Shown: positions 34,501 through 43,101, counted from the first letter of the stretch. The stretch is 64,000 bases of DNA from CAZPHU01 sp964586285 (GCA_964586285.1 CAZPHU010000007.1:1-64000); one strand, 5' to 3'. The notes: generated by a model not told the origin, from the sequence alone. Made by a program: numbers and translations.

Positions 34501-34681
34501 TGTATTAGCGATGATCCCTCAGGCGCTTGCATTAGGAAGCGGTGGTCAAATCAGGGCACCGTTTGCAATAACAGCCATAGGAGGGGTTCTGGTCTCGACT
34601 GCTTTGACATTTTTCATCATTCCCGCCTTATATGTTATAACCGAACACAAGAAGGTTGAATCGTCTGGCGAGCAGAACTAA
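31577..34681 (+). CDS. RND multidrug/hydrophobe efflux pump (AcrB type)
   Basis: 1034 residues, standard for the HAE-1 family, driven by the proton gradient. Twelve transmembrane helices are arranged 1 + 5 and 1 + 5 around two large periplasmic loops. Signature elements include PVDLMPEMDLPYVTV, IETSVIKPVEEQM, VGILVTNAIIVLENI in TM4 and GIVVNNAILLIDYARQ in TM10. TM4 lacks the AcrB double Asp: it reads VGILVTNAIIVLEN. The substrate is unknown; the pump, adaptor and tunnel form one operon. A hairpin follows the stop. Confidence 0.95.
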   Translation: MVLAHTSIRKPLSIIMVILALVLFGLYSFMRLPVDLMPEMDLPYVTVQAIYPGAGPQEIETSVIKPVEEQMTTIAGLKNITSYCMEGLGYVVLEFDMAIEADFAAIEVKDKIDAILYQLPNDLERPVIQKFDPGDEPVMRVALIGPASPERLRELAEQDIKERLVRIAGVANIEIQGGREREIQINLSKEKMDAHNLSIFQIYPLIGAQSANFPAGQITGAFREYTVRVQGEFTSVEDIANISIPVMKMGREPVQYNILLSDIAEVTDSYAEVREKARFDAREAVNLSIQKRPDANTVEVAKSIMNQVTAINHELAEGFELQIAQDRSAFIRDSVNDTYSSMALGIILTSLILLLFLYDWKLMLIAAITMPASVIIALTAMDASGFSLNIVTLMALSISVGILVTNAIIVLENIVRVRNTGVSVQQAAEKGTSEIAVAVLASALTNLAVFIPVATTGGITGSVFKSLGLTIVFATVASLLLSFTLTPLMASKMLSARNTQTGKDHIIERFMKRLVEAYGQVLHSIVYSRIQISVVILVTVVLFGTSLFVIAPRIGSEFMAQGDQGYMTIDVELPPGTPLHQTDTIMSIIEKRVRELPEVEAIVTSIGGSGVNTGVYFGQIIARLVDGSKRKRSTDEVIAAFRPSLIDLPDARIFVYPMKTMGGPGEADIQVEVSGADLNTVLALTDSVRAKMKNVGGLTDIKLSWKGPKPEIQIIPDRRRLEHYGLSPNTAAALTVEALGGLMRFSMTGHDEALFREGNEDYPIRVQLSHRDRNTIQEIENLTVPTRLGMVPVKSLAKVTFADGAASITRKNRQRMVSVMANVSQGSTGGKVSQLDKSFQSINLESGYSVGFGGDQDMMRESNQQLIIAGLLAIILTYMVLAGILESLLMALVIWLTLPLGLIGVVWALFLTGNTFSMISNMSIIMLIGIVVNNAILLIDYARQLRAERGLSSRDAIVEAGKTKLKAIIMMNLAIVLAMIPQALALGSGGQIRAPFAITAIGGVLVSTALTFFIIPALYVITEHKKVESSGEQN

Positions 34682-34691
34682 TCTCAGACTA

Positions 34692-34712
34692 AAAAGCGTG
34701 TTTGCCGCTTTT
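34692..34712 (+). terminator. Probable terminator after RND pump
   Basis: AAAAGCG (34692-34698) pairs with CGCTTTT (34706-34712) around a 7-nt loop, 10 nt after the stop. The T-run lies inside the stem, so strength is moderate. Confidence 0.45.
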
Positions 34713-34867
34713 ACAGCTTTGCGGCTACTTGTTGAGCGGTGATCGAGAAAGAATCAATGGGGGCGGATTTTGAAGGTTTTCCCAAACAGCTTATCCGGCA
34801 ATACTATATTAACATCTAGTCGGCTGTTTTTATTAATAGTTTAAACAAACGAGTCTGTTTTTAATTT

Positions 34868-36022
34868 ATGACTACACGTGTAAAGTATACCACGCCGGTT
34901 GTGAAACTCGCTCTGGAGAGGAAATGGATTTCGGAGGAGCAGTTCAATGAATGTAAGGCCCTGCTGCGAAAGAGCAATAAAATTGGTTTGGAGTCCACAA
35001 TCGAGGAGATCTTCCTCAAACAGGGGGTTTTAAGCCAACAACAGCTTGATGAACTGGTCCAGCTGAGCGATTTAACTGAAAAGGGTTCGCTTTTTGGAGC
35101 GTATCGACTCGGTGAGATGCTTGGACAGGGTGGAATGGGAAAAGTATACGAGGCGCTTCATGAGCTTATGAACCGGGAAGTGGCAATTAAGGTACTAAAT
35201 TATAATTATACTCGAGACCAGAATAATCTTACCCGTTTTTTGCAGGAAATACGTGCCTTAGCCAAATTGAATCACACCAACGTCGTACAGATCTTCGACG
35301 CCGGTAAGGTCAAACGTCGTTTTTTTTTCGCAATGGAGCTTGTGCACGGCAATTCTTTACAACAATGTGTCGAGCAAAATGGTATTTTAAATGAACGTCA
35401 GGCGCTTAGGTTAATCAGACAGACTGCTCAGGCGCTGGCTTTTGCTCACGGCAAAGATATCATTCACCGCGACGTTAAGCCGGAAAACATTCTTATAAAT
35501 AAGGATGGTGAAGCGAAGCTGACCGACTTTGGTGTAGTGATGCATCAGGATGCGGATCACATGACCCTCACAAAAGAAGGGTTCATGGTAGGATCTGTCT
35601 ATTACGCATCTCCCGAGCAAATTCAGGGAGAGCGAAATATTGACGGGCGATGCGACATATACGCTCTTGGAGCCACTTTTTATTTCGCGCTGACCGGAAG
35701 AACCGTTTATACCGGCTCAAACGTTCAGGAGATACTTCGTAAGCATGTGTTTGGTACATGGGTATCTCCTCGAAGATACAACAAAAGAATCAGTCGTTCG
35801 ACTGCCGCTATCATCAAAAAAATGATGAATCGCAATCGGGATAAACGGTATCAAAGGATGGAGGATGTTATTAAAGCGATAGATAACCGTGGTAGATTAA
35901 ATAGATACGGATTAATCTTTTTTGCTGTTCTTTTGGTTACATTTATACTTGTATTTATCGGAATGGCAATCGAGATGAATTACGAACCATTGAAAATGTT
36001 TGCGACATATCTGACACAATAG
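34868..36022 (+). CDS. Eukaryotic-type Ser/Thr protein kinase with C-terminal membrane helix
   Basis: 384 residues. An N-terminal ~65-residue helical module (ALERKWISEEQFNECK; KQGVLSQQQLDELVQ) resembles the GspE-N-type helices seen before kinases in related bacteria. The kinase domain (~75-335) is complete: GQGGMGKVYEA, Lys108 in VAIKVL, catalytic Asp202 in HRDVKPEN, DFG in LTDFGVV and the SPEQ activation-loop end. A C-terminal helix at ~345-368 anchors it, with only a short tail outside and no sensor domain. Substrates cannot be predicted; no partner phosphatase is adjacent. Confidence 0.93.
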   Translation: MTTRVKYTTPVVKLALERKWISEEQFNECKALLRKSNKIGLESTIEEIFLKQGVLSQQQLDELVQLSDLTEKGSLFGAYRLGEMLGQGGMGKVYEALHELMNREVAIKVLNYNYTRDQNNLTRFLQEIRALAKLNHTNVVQIFDAGKVKRRFFFAMELVHGNSLQQCVEQNGILNERQALRLIRQTAQALAFAHGKDIIHRDVKPENILINKDGEAKLTDFGVVMHQDADHMTLTKEGFMVGSVYYASPEQIQGERNIDGRCDIYALGATFYFALTGRTVYTGSNVQEILRKHVFGTWVSPRRYNKRISRSTAAIIKKMMNRNRDKRYQRMEDVIKAIDNRGRLNRYGLIFFAVLLVTFILVFIGMAIEMNYEPLKMFATYLTQ

Positions 36023-36077
36023 ATTCAATTCAAAAGTCGTTCTTTACAGTTTGTTACACAAAAAAGGAGGGGGAGAA

Positions 36078-36965
36078 ATGATCTCCATGAAACATTTACT
36101 GATCGCCGGTGGTTTGGCTGCGGCAATAGGTCTGGCCGGATGCGGTATGAACGAGGAGCAACTCGCGGATGCTGAAAAGCGCATCGAAGCTTTGACCGCT
36201 AAGGGTGTTCCGGACAGTGTTCTTTCCAAGTCAAAGATCTTTTTGTATCAAGTTCGTGACTCACAAAAGCGTGGTGGTTCCGGTGGAGGACATGCAAGAA
36301 AAAACGCGGATTCTTTAATCATCACCCTTGAAGCAGCCGAACAGTGGTATGCCCAACAGATGGAAAAGCTTAAACCGGCTGTAGCTTCCCTGCGTGAGAA
36401 AGTAAACGCGGCCAAGAGTGATCTGAGCGGCTTGCACCTAAGAACTGCGGACAGTATCATCGCGGTTGCCGATTCCTTCGCCACCAAAAACTGGATGCTG
36501 CAGGCAAATGATAACTTGGTTCACTTGGACTCTTTAATGGATTATTTGCATGAGAGTCAAAAAAAATCAAAAGATATCAAGAAAAAAATTGCAGGTTATA
36601 CATGGGTCAGCGACATGGTTGCCGACGGGCCGGGACTTAACGCACGTGAGGTTCGCACATACAAGTTCAACAGAAACGGTGACATTTATATAGACGAATG
36701 GAAAAGAGGAAAAAGTACCGAATACCTCAAGGAAGACTGGCGTTTTACATCGTGGGGGACCTACGATGTTAAAAACGATACGATTTTCTTTCAGATATCC
36801 CGTGAGAAATGTCCAAAACAGATCTTCTGGAATTTCCATCACAAAGAAAAGAGATGGATCAAAGAGGATAAACCTACTTACGATAACGAAATCACCGACG
36901 GCAGCAAGGATCGCCATATGACCTTTGAGGATTTGCAGGTCGGTTTTCAGAGAAGAAGATCATAG
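36078..36965 (+). CDS. Coiled-coil lipoprotein, unknown
   Basis: 295 residues from the ATG at 36078, which follows AAGGAGGGGG. Lipobox LAGC at ~20. A long coiled coil (~25-180) contains repeated Ala/Lys/Asp helices (LADAEKRIEALTAKG; ADSIIAVADSFATKNW), followed by a ~110-residue strand-rich end (TYKFNRNGDIYIDEW; WGTYDVKNDTIFF) that resembles a small barrel or lipocalin-like fold. No family is named. It stands between the kinase gene and a strong terminator. Confidence 0.65.
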   Translation: MISMKHLLIAGGLAAAIGLAGCGMNEEQLADAEKRIEALTAKGVPDSVLSKSKIFLYQVRDSQKRGGSGGGHARKNADSLIITLEAAEQWYAQQMEKLKPAVASLREKVNAAKSDLSGLHLRTADSIIAVADSFATKNWMLQANDNLVHLDSLMDYLHESQKKSKDIKKKIAGYTWVSDMVADGPGLNAREVRTYKFNRNGDIYIDEWKRGKSTEYLKEDWRFTSWGTYDVKNDTIFFQISREKCPKQIFWNFHHKEKRWIKEDKPTYDNEITDGSKDRHMTFEDLQVGFQRRRS

Positions 36966-37001
36966 CCGATCGTCCTCTACTATTAAACTTCTTTAATGAT
37001 T

Positions 37002-37032
37002 ATGCACCGTCATTTGGCGGTGCATATTTTTT
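37002..37032 (+). terminator. Rho-independent terminator
   Basis: ATGCACCG (37002-37009) pairs perfectly with CGGTGCAT (37018-37025) around an 8-nt loop and is followed by ATTTTTT. It ends the lipoprotein message. Confidence 0.85.
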
Positions 37033-37090
37033 CAGGTGTGGTTAGATTGTGTGCATATAAGACTCGACAGAAACAACTCTGAGAAGCTAT

Positions 37091-38092
37091 ATGAATTCTG
37101 ATAGTGCTTTTCCCTTATACCTTTTAGGTAAACAAAAGGTATTTGAGTCGGACAAAATATCGGAAGAGCAACTGCTCGATTTCTATGGTGAAGCATTCAA
37201 CTGCATCAATCAGATCGAGGCCACTCATTCTCTAGTACGCAGAATCGCTTACGAGTGCAAGATAGATAGTAATCGTAATTTGATCTTTATTGGGTATCAG
37301 GTTCGTGATCCCGGGACTCTTTCTGAAGGATTAGTCTGCTGGACTCTCGGCACAGATACGCTCAATGTTTTACAGTTTCGCGGTACCCGTCCGGTGCAAA
37401 GGGTTGTTCCACTCAAGTGGAGCTGGCTTGAGGCGGTTGAATTGCTGGGGGAAAGATGGATTTATGGAGATTTTAAGGTCTCGGGTTTGACATTTTTGGA
37501 TCCTGTTGAAAGCACCGACGATATGGAATGCTGGATGTCTTTCAATTTATTTGAAGATAGAACCCGAACGTATAAGAATGGCGACCAAATCCAACTTTCG
37601 AAGTATGATCCCCAATGGCCTTTAGCCTATGTTACCTTTTCAGAATGGTTGAAAACGTATTTCGGCACAACTCTGATCAAACGGACCGAGCACTTCGGAA
37701 GTACCGCCATTCCAATGACTTGGGCCAAACCGATTATTGATATACTGGTAGAGGTTCCTTCTTTTGCACTTGCTCGAAAGCTCATGCTGCCCAAACTTCC
37801 GGAAAACTGGGAGTATTGCTGGTATAACAATCACATGATGCTAATAAGGCGTGACTCATTTATGGGTAAACGGACGCATCATTTACACATTGCTCCTTCG
37901 GGGCATCACATATGGGAGCGACTCTTCTTCAGAGATTACCTTCGTTCTCACCCACAGGAGGCTCAAAGATACAGTGCCCTAAAAAAGCAGATCGTGACAA
38001 AGTATAGCAGCGATCGCGAACGTTATACCTGGTCCAAGGGAGATTTTGTGCGAGAAGTGACCGCAAAGGCACTTCGATGGGCCAACCGATAA
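37091..38092 (+). CDS. GrpB-family protein with extra N-terminal domain
   Basis: 333 residues. The C-terminal ~170 residues match the GrpB/UPF0157 family (PF04229), a nucleotidyltransferase-like fold: YDPQWPLAYVTFSEWL, EHFGSTAIPMTWAKPIIDILV (cut by a Thr where most have Gly) and HHLHIAP. The N-terminal ~160 residues are unrelated, strand-rich and of unknown family (ATHSLVRRIAYECK, LQFRGTRPVQRV). The fusion is not one I recognise. It is convergent with bioB with only 4 nt between the stops. Confidence 0.8.
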   Translation: MNSDSAFPLYLLGKQKVFESDKISEEQLLDFYGEAFNCINQIEATHSLVRRIAYECKIDSNRNLIFIGYQVRDPGTLSEGLVCWTLGTDTLNVLQFRGTRPVQRVVPLKWSWLEAVELLGERWIYGDFKVSGLTFLDPVESTDDMECWMSFNLFEDRTRTYKNGDQIQLSKYDPQWPLAYVTFSEWLKTYFGTTLIKRTEHFGSTAIPMTWAKPIIDILVEVPSFALARKLMLPKLPENWEYCWYNNHMMLIRRDSFMGKRTHHLHIAPSGHHIWERLFFRDYLRSHPQEAQRYSALKKQIVTKYSSDRERYTWSKGDFVREVTAKALRWANR

Positions 38093-38096
38093 CACC

Positions 38097-39062
38097 TTAA
38101 GCCTTTTTCAAACCCAACCCTTCTATCATACAGTCGTCTGAATCCACGCTGTCGCCCGATGTGGTAAGATAATCTCCGCTGATATAACCGTTTGCACCGG
38201 CAAAAAACATCATGCCCTGAAGTTTTCCGAGGTTTATTTCTCTGCCGCCACATACTTTTATGTTTTTATCCGGCAGCCCGATTCGAAAAAGAGCAATTAT
38301 TTTCAGAAATTCCAGCGCACTCTCCTTTGGACGGCTTAACCTGGTTCCCTCTATGGCATTAAGGAAATTGATCGGAACCGTATCGACATCGAGGGCCCGA
38401 AGCTCCATGCAAAGATCTTTGCGATCTTGCCAGCTCTCACCCATGCCGAATATCCCTCCGCAACAGACCGACATTCCGGCGGCTTTGGCCCTTCTGACCG
38501 TCTCGATTCGTTGATCGTAGGTATGAGTGCTTACGATTTTGTTGAAATGTCTTCTGCCGGTCTCAAGATTGTGATTGTAACATACCACGCCCGCTTTTTT
38601 TAGCTGCTCGAACTCATCTTCGGAAAGTATACCCAAAGATGCATGAACGGGAGCCTTGAGCGAGGAGAGCGTGTCGGCCAATTCTTTTAAATCCACAGGC
38701 GAAAGCTTCCTTCCGCTGGATACCACCCCGAATGCGAGGTCGCGTCTTGCCGCTGCGGAATAAGCCTTTAAAATTTCGCTGCTTTCGGACATGGGTTTGA
38801 CCGTAACCGTCGCGCTGTTGTGGGAAGATTGGGAACAGAAGGCGCAGTCCTCGCCACATCCGCCGGATTTGATGTTCATTATGGCGCATGGACTTACGGT
38901 ATCGTAAAAAAAATGCCTTCGTATCTGGTCTGTGCATGCAAACAGGATTGAAAGCTTGTCTTCGGGCCAGTTGATCACGGTTTGAAGATCAGTTTCGGTT
39001 GTTTGTTTGATCACGGCGTTCTCAAAAAGTCTGTCAGCGCGGCTAAAAAAAGACATACACAC
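38097..39062 (-). CDS. bioB: Biotin synthase
   Basis: 321 residues, a radical-SAM enzyme inserting sulfur into dethiobiotin. The 4Fe-4S motif C-x3-C-x2-C is in GGCGEDCAFCSQ (~68-76). YNHNLETGRRHF and TYDQRIETVRRAKAAGM are typical BioB segments, as is GMGESWQDR. The 2Fe-2S ligands are contributed by later Cys residues such as that in VCCGG. It lies on the same strand as bioD and bioF but ~390 bp beyond the TIM-barrel gene. Confidence 0.96.
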   Translation of the reverse strand: MCMSFFSRADRLFENAVIKQTTETDLQTVINWPEDKLSILFACTDQIRRHFFYDTVSPCAIMNIKSGGCGEDCAFCSQSSHNSATVTVKPMSESSEILKAYSAAARRDLAFGVVSSGRKLSPVDLKELADTLSSLKAPVHASLGILSEDEFEQLKKAGVVCYNHNLETGRRHFNKIVSTHTYDQRIETVRRAKAAGMSVCCGGIFGMGESWQDRKDLCMELRALDVDTVPINFLNAIEGTRLSRPKESALEFLKIIALFRIGLPDKNIKVCGGREINLGKLQGMMFFAGANGYISGDYLTTSGDSVDSDDCMIEGLGLKKA

Positions 39063-39451
39063 CTCAAATCGAAGAAATACAAGACACGATAGAAAATTCT
39101 AAACTTGGCCATTCCCACACATTTCGATTACTCAATCTTGGGACACAAAGATTTTAGCAATCTTGGGAATCTTCGGAGGGGATTGCACCCGATTGACTAA
39201 CCCCCTACGTTCACAAGATATTGCGCAACTCATCCGCAAAGGACTGCTCGTTTCAGGTAAAAAATAAAACACGGTACCATACCGCTTAGGTTTAGGATCG
39301 GGCAAAAGATTCACCAAAAAGGAGATAAATCTTCCATCGCACTGTTCTTCGCAGGAAAGAATAGTCCTGATCTTTGGCGTTGGCGGACTTAAAATAAGCT
39401 GTCGTAGCAACAATTCTTTCCGCAGAAAGAACATCTTCTTACAGCTCCTTT
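39063..39451. other. Intergenic region within the biotin locus, possible decayed frames
   Basis: 389 bp without a supported gene. The plus strand reads in a protein-like way in two adjacent frames (e.g. LTNPLRSQDIAQLIRKG ending at 39268, then GLGSGKRFTKKE), as if a small regulator had been broken by a frameshift. A 100-codon minus-strand frame is also open but proline/arginine rich and unlike its neighbours. Neither has a ribosome site. I see no biotin operator. Confidence 0.3.
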
Positions 39452-40339
39452 TTATTTCAACCGCTTAGCCTCGTTGACTCCCTGCCGAAACTTTTTGATC
39501 CATTCTCCAATTTCTTTGTAGCCGGTAATGCTCTGATCGATGGTAACTTCAAGCAGAATGCGAGTATTGAAGCCGTGATTGAATAGAAGCGAGAGATATT
39601 CTTTCCAGGGACTGTTTCCAAGTCCCAGCGGGTTATGGTCGAAAAAGTTTCCCCGACTGTCCCAGTAAGCATCGTGCAGATGGACATGGCCTACCCGTTG
39701 AAGGAACTCTGTAGGCGGGTAAGGTGGTTGCTTTTTGAGCACGGTGCTTCGCCACGAATGTCCGACATCCCAGCAAACTCCCACAGAAGTGTTCTTGATA
39801 AGACTCATTACGCCGTCGAATGTGTCTCCAAGGCGAACAAGCTCGTCATCATTGGCATCATGGGGCAGCTGAGTCTCCGCAAATGCGCAAATGCCCGATG
39901 ATGAGATTGTTTTGTTTCCGATCCATTCAAAAAAGCGGTTGGCAGCCTCGGTCGCCTGATTTAGTGAACGGTAATGTGGCTCGTACCTGGCGAGCCCCCC
40001 GTGGAAAATGACGGAGGTTATATCCTCACTTCGGTCTGAGAGATTTTGAGCGAGATCAATTATCTCTCCGAGACCGTAACTACAGCTTCTTTCATCGAAA
40101 ACTTCCGGAGCAAGATTCCCGTGAAGGTATGGGTGAAGAGAGCAGGCGAGTCCGGCTTCAATGGCGGTTTCACCAATCAGGTAATAAAGGTACAGATCGC
40201 TTTCTTCACCGAGAGGAAATTCTATAAAATCGATACCACTTTCCTTAAGAAAACGAAAAAAGAAATCCGGTGAACCGAATCTCTCTTCCCAAAGCGGTGC
40301 CGTCATGCGAACAGGGTTAACTTTCATCCCTAACTGCAT
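39452..40339 (-). CDS. Xylose isomerase-like TIM-barrel protein (sugar-phosphate isomerase/epimerase family)
   Basis: 295 residues from the ATG at 40339, chosen because AGGGG lies 8 nt upstream. An AP-endonuclease-2-type TIM barrel (PF01261) with metal-site segments: FIEFPLGEESDLY, ICAFAETQLP, VGVCWDVGHSW, VGHVHLHDAYWD and ILLEVTID. These give the usual Glu-Asp-His-Glu set. Members act on sugars, inosose or hydroxypyruvate; no specific one can be assigned. Its place between bioH-like and bioB genes is unexplained. Confidence 0.85.
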   Translation of the reverse strand: MQLGMKVNPVRMTAPLWEERFGSPDFFFRFLKESGIDFIEFPLGEESDLYLYYLIGETAIEAGLACSLHPYLHGNLAPEVFDERSCSYGLGEIIDLAQNLSDRSEDITSVIFHGGLARYEPHYRSLNQATEAANRFFEWIGNKTISSSGICAFAETQLPHDANDDELVRLGDTFDGVMSLIKNTSVGVCWDVGHSWRSTVLKKQPPYPPTEFLQRVGHVHLHDAYWDSRGNFFDHNPLGLGNSPWKEYLSLLFNHGFNTRILLEVTIDQSITGYKEIGEWIKKFRQGVNEAKRLK

Positions 40340-40484
40340 CTGAATACCCCTATAATCACGAATGATTAGCATTCATGGCCGGTGTCTTTAACTCACATAA
40401 ATCATCATAATTAATTTAATTATGGCGGCATTTTCAAAAGGGCGAAATCATGTTTTTACGTCATATTGGAGATATATTCTATTT

Positions 40485-41177
40485 TTACCGACAATTTTTC
40501 TTCATAAATGAGGATAGATGATCTTGCGGATATACGTTCTTTTGGAGAAAAAAACCATGCCCGCCGTCCAGGCACAAGATATCCGCCCCAAGGGTTTCTG
40601 CCAGATCCATACCGGCTCTCAATGGTATTATGCGATCCTTTTTACCATGAAGCAGTAGCAGGGGTATATCGATATTCGACAGCTGGGCGGGGGAGTAGGA
40701 GAGTTGGCTCAGCAGATCAAGTCCGTCAATAAGATGCCGAGTTGAATAGGCGGATGTGTCGGGAAAGGGGTGTTGTATGGCACAATTCTCGAAGAATTGC
40801 CCCAGTGTTTTGTTCCGGTTAGTTTTAAGTCCAACTTTCATTCCCCGAATCATGGTCTCAGGCATACCAAATCGGAAATCATCCTTGCGGCAAAAGGAGC
40901 GCGTTGCGGAAAGCAAAACGGCCATGCGGGGTTTAATAATCGGAATCAAACCGAGAGAAAGAATTGCTCCTGTTGACCATCCTGCCAGACAGTCTATATT
41001 TGTAATGTTTTCGCCCAAAGTGCCGGCAAACGCAAGAGGCCAATCCGGCTTTATCGCTCCGTCTACTATCAGCGAACTCATTAAGTTATTAACATCAATT
41101 AAGATTGCATTCTCATCAAAAAGCGGTTTAAGCATGGATGGGGGGCAGGCCCACCCTCCTAAAACAAGCGTTTTCAT
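40485..41177 (-). CDS. BioH-like alpha/beta hydrolase (pimeloyl-ACP methyl ester esterase candidate)
   Basis: 230 residues from the ATG at 41177, which overlaps the bioF stop by 4 nt (ATGA) and has GGAAGGA upstream. It has the alpha/beta-hydrolase nucleophile elbow GWSTGA (Ser ~69), an Asp in LHGKKDRIIP and the catalytic His in DGGHGFFL. Its position in the biotin operon and translational coupling to bioF suggest it releases pimeloyl from its ACP methyl ester as BioH or BioG does. The sequence resembles BioH only loosely, so the role is an inference. Confidence 0.72.
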   Translation of the reverse strand: MKTLVLGGWACPPSMLKPLFDENAILIDVNNLMSSLIVDGAIKPDWPLAFAGTLGENITNIDCLAGWSTGAILSLGLIPIIKPRMAVLLSATRSFCRKDDFRFGMPETMIRGMKVGLKTNRNKTLGQFFENCAIQHPFPDTSAYSTRHLIDGLDLLSQLSYSPAQLSNIDIPLLLLHGKKDRIIPLRAGMDLAETLGADILCLDGGHGFFLQKNVYPQDHLSSFMKKNCR

Positions 41178-42313
41178 TGCCGATCCTTCCATTCCCTCAA
41201 TACCGCCAAAAGAGCCTCCATATGCTCGGAATTAAGTTCGCTGTTTATCGAGAACCGCAGTCGCGCGGTTCCTATGGGAACCGTCGGTGGACGTATCGCG
41301 GGTACTTTGATTCCTTTTTCACGAAAAAAACGGGATAGTTCGAGACATTTCTTATCATTGCCGATAAGGCAGGGGATGATCTGGCTCGTCGAGTTAAGTG
41401 TATCAAATCCCAAATCTTGAATTTTTTGCCTAAGTTGGTCGGCCACACTCAGGAGATTCAGGCCCAAAAGTGGATGGTTTCGTATATACCTGACCGATGC
41501 CAAATCGAAGGCAAGAACGGAATGTGGCAGGGCGGTCGAATAGATAAGGCTTCTTGCGGTGTTTACCAGGTAATCGCGTAAAAATTTGCTGCCCGCAAAA
41601 AAACCACCCAAGCCGCCTACGGCTTTGCTTAAAGTCCCCATGCGGATGTCAACGACCTCTTCCAGGCCGCACTCCTCAACCAGACCGCTGAGCTTCTTTC
41701 CAAAAATGCCGGTCGCGTGAGCTTCATCCACCATGACCAGGGCACCGCTCCGAGCTGCCAGATCACAAATCGCCTCCAGCGGTGCCCGGTTTCCGTCCAT
41801 GCTAAAAACCGAATCGGTTACGATGATTTTCTCCTCGGCTTCACAGCTATTCAGTCGGTTATGTAAATCATCCATATCGCAATGTCGGTAACGAATCATC
41901 TTTGCTTTGGACAACCTGATCCCGTCAACAATGGAAGCATGATTGAGTTTGTCCGAGAAGATTACCGTGTCGCGGGTTGCCAGTGCCTGAATAATGCCTA
42001 CATTCGCGGCATAGCCGCTGTTGAAAATAAGCGAGGATTCTGTACTTTTCCAGTCGGCCAGCTCTCTTTCCAGTTCAGAATAAAGAGCACTGCGGGAGCC
42101 GATCAGTCTGGATGCCAAATTTCCGGCCAGGTTACCTTCAAGCAGGCGCAGAGCCTCAATGCTGACTTCCTTTCTGCTCTCTACGGCCAAATAGCTGTTG
42201 GTAGAGACATCCAGCTCGAAATTCTGCACCCCGGGCAGAGTGCGGAAAAGATCGTTTGCTGTTTTCTCCGCCAGCGTGCGTTTAAGGCGGTGATAAATAT
42301 ACGATTTGTCCAT
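41174..42313 (-). CDS. bioF: 8-amino-7-oxononanoate synthase
   Basis: 379 residues, PLP enzyme condensing pimeloyl-ACP with alanine to open biotin-ring assembly. Motifs: NSGYAANVG, FSMDGNRAPL, VMVDEAHATGIFG, and the Schiff-base Lys in GTLSKAVGGLGGF. Full length and clean. It follows bioD by 83 nt. Its start codon context GCTCAATGGACAAA is identical to that of bioD over 14 nt. Confidence 0.96.
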   Translation of the reverse strand: MDKSYIYHRLKRTLAEKTANDLFRTLPGVQNFELDVSTNSYLAVESRKEVSIEALRLLEGNLAGNLASRLIGSRSALYSELERELADWKSTESSLIFNSGYAANVGIIQALATRDTVIFSDKLNHASIVDGIRLSKAKMIRYRHCDMDDLHNRLNSCEAEEKIIVTDSVFSMDGNRAPLEAICDLAARSGALVMVDEAHATGIFGKKLSGLVEECGLEEVVDIRMGTLSKAVGGLGGFFAGSKFLRDYLVNTARSLIYSTALPHSVLAFDLASVRYIRNHPLLGLNLLSVADQLRQKIQDLGFDTLNSTSQIIPCLIGNDKKCLELSRFFREKGIKVPAIRPPTVPIGTARLRFSINSELNSEHMEALLAVLREWKDRQ

Positions 42314-42318
42314 TGAGC
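42305..42318 (-). repeat. 14-nt repeat across the bioF start codon
   Basis: On the minus strand this reads GCTCAATGGACAAA with the ATG of bioF inside it. The identical 14 nt span the bioD start at 43093-43106. Confidence 0.7.
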
Positions 42319-42396
42319 GGATTCCAGCTTACGGTTAAAGTGCCAATTTTAATCTACAAATATTTCAGAAAAGTAAGATGTGGACATCGGATGTTC

Positions 42397-43101
42397 TTAC
42401 AGATACTTCTGTGCAAGGCTTCGACAAAACTTCTCGATTGCCGGCGAAATAGAATCTCCGTAAGACATGGAAAAGAGAGGAACGGGAGAAATTTTTTCCT
42501 GTATTGTATCCCGATTATCTTCGAAAATATAGTCACGCTCCCCGGCGATCATTTCATTAAACACCACAGCCGCAATCTCAATATCACGCTCAACCAATGC
42601 CTGAAAACTTAAGAATGTATGATTGAGGGTTCCAAGCTTCGGTGATGTGACCAGTATTACCGGAAGCTTTATGCTTTGGATAAGATCCAGCATATAGTAA
42701 GCCTTGTTTATTGGAACCATTAGGCCGCCCGCTCCTTCTATTATGGTACAGTCGGCGGTTTGAGCGACTTCCTCCATCGACTGCATTATCACCCCGATCT
42801 CAATATCTACGCCGGATTTCTTTGCGCCAAGGTGAGGGGAGCAGGCCGGCTCGAATTTGTACGGCACATGTCGATCGTAGGAGGCCGTCATGCATGCGTC
42901 ACCATCCATTACATAATCAAAATCGGGCGCGTGAAGTATTAAGTCATCTTTTAACTCACATCCCGTCTGGATCGGTTTTGCATAGGTTACCACCTGCATA
43001 AACTTTGCAAAACCGTCCGCGAGTTGTCTGGAAACGTACGTTTTTCCAATATCCGTATCTGTTCCAGTCACAAAAAATCCTGATATCATAAGTTTGTCCA
43101 T
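42397..43101 (-). CDS. bioD: Dethiobiotin synthetase
   Basis: 234 residues. It forms the ureido ring of biotin with ATP and CO2. The P-loop is at the start, FFVTGTDTDIGKTYV, with the substrate Lys in AKPIQTGC. IIEGAGGLMVPI is the conserved acidic segment and VTSPKLGTLNHT the purine region. It is the first biotin gene of the locus. No bioA or bioC is in the window. Confidence 0.95.
   Translation of the reverse strand: MDKLMISGFFVTGTDTDIGKTYVSRQLADGFAKFMQVVTYAKPIQTGCELKDDLILHAPDFDYVMDGDACMTASYDRHVPYKFEPACSPHLGAKKSGVDIEIGVIMQSMEEVAQTADCTIIEGAGGLMVPINKAYYMLDLIQSIKLPVILVTSPKLGTLNHTFLSFQALVERDIEIAAVVFNEMIAGERDYIFEDNRDTIQEKISPVPLFSMSYGDSISPAIEKFCRSLAQKYL

Noticed and set aside
39132..39434. 100-codon minus-strand open frame
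   Set aside because: Proline/arginine rich, no ribosome site, composition unlike neighbours, and the opposite strand reads more protein-like.
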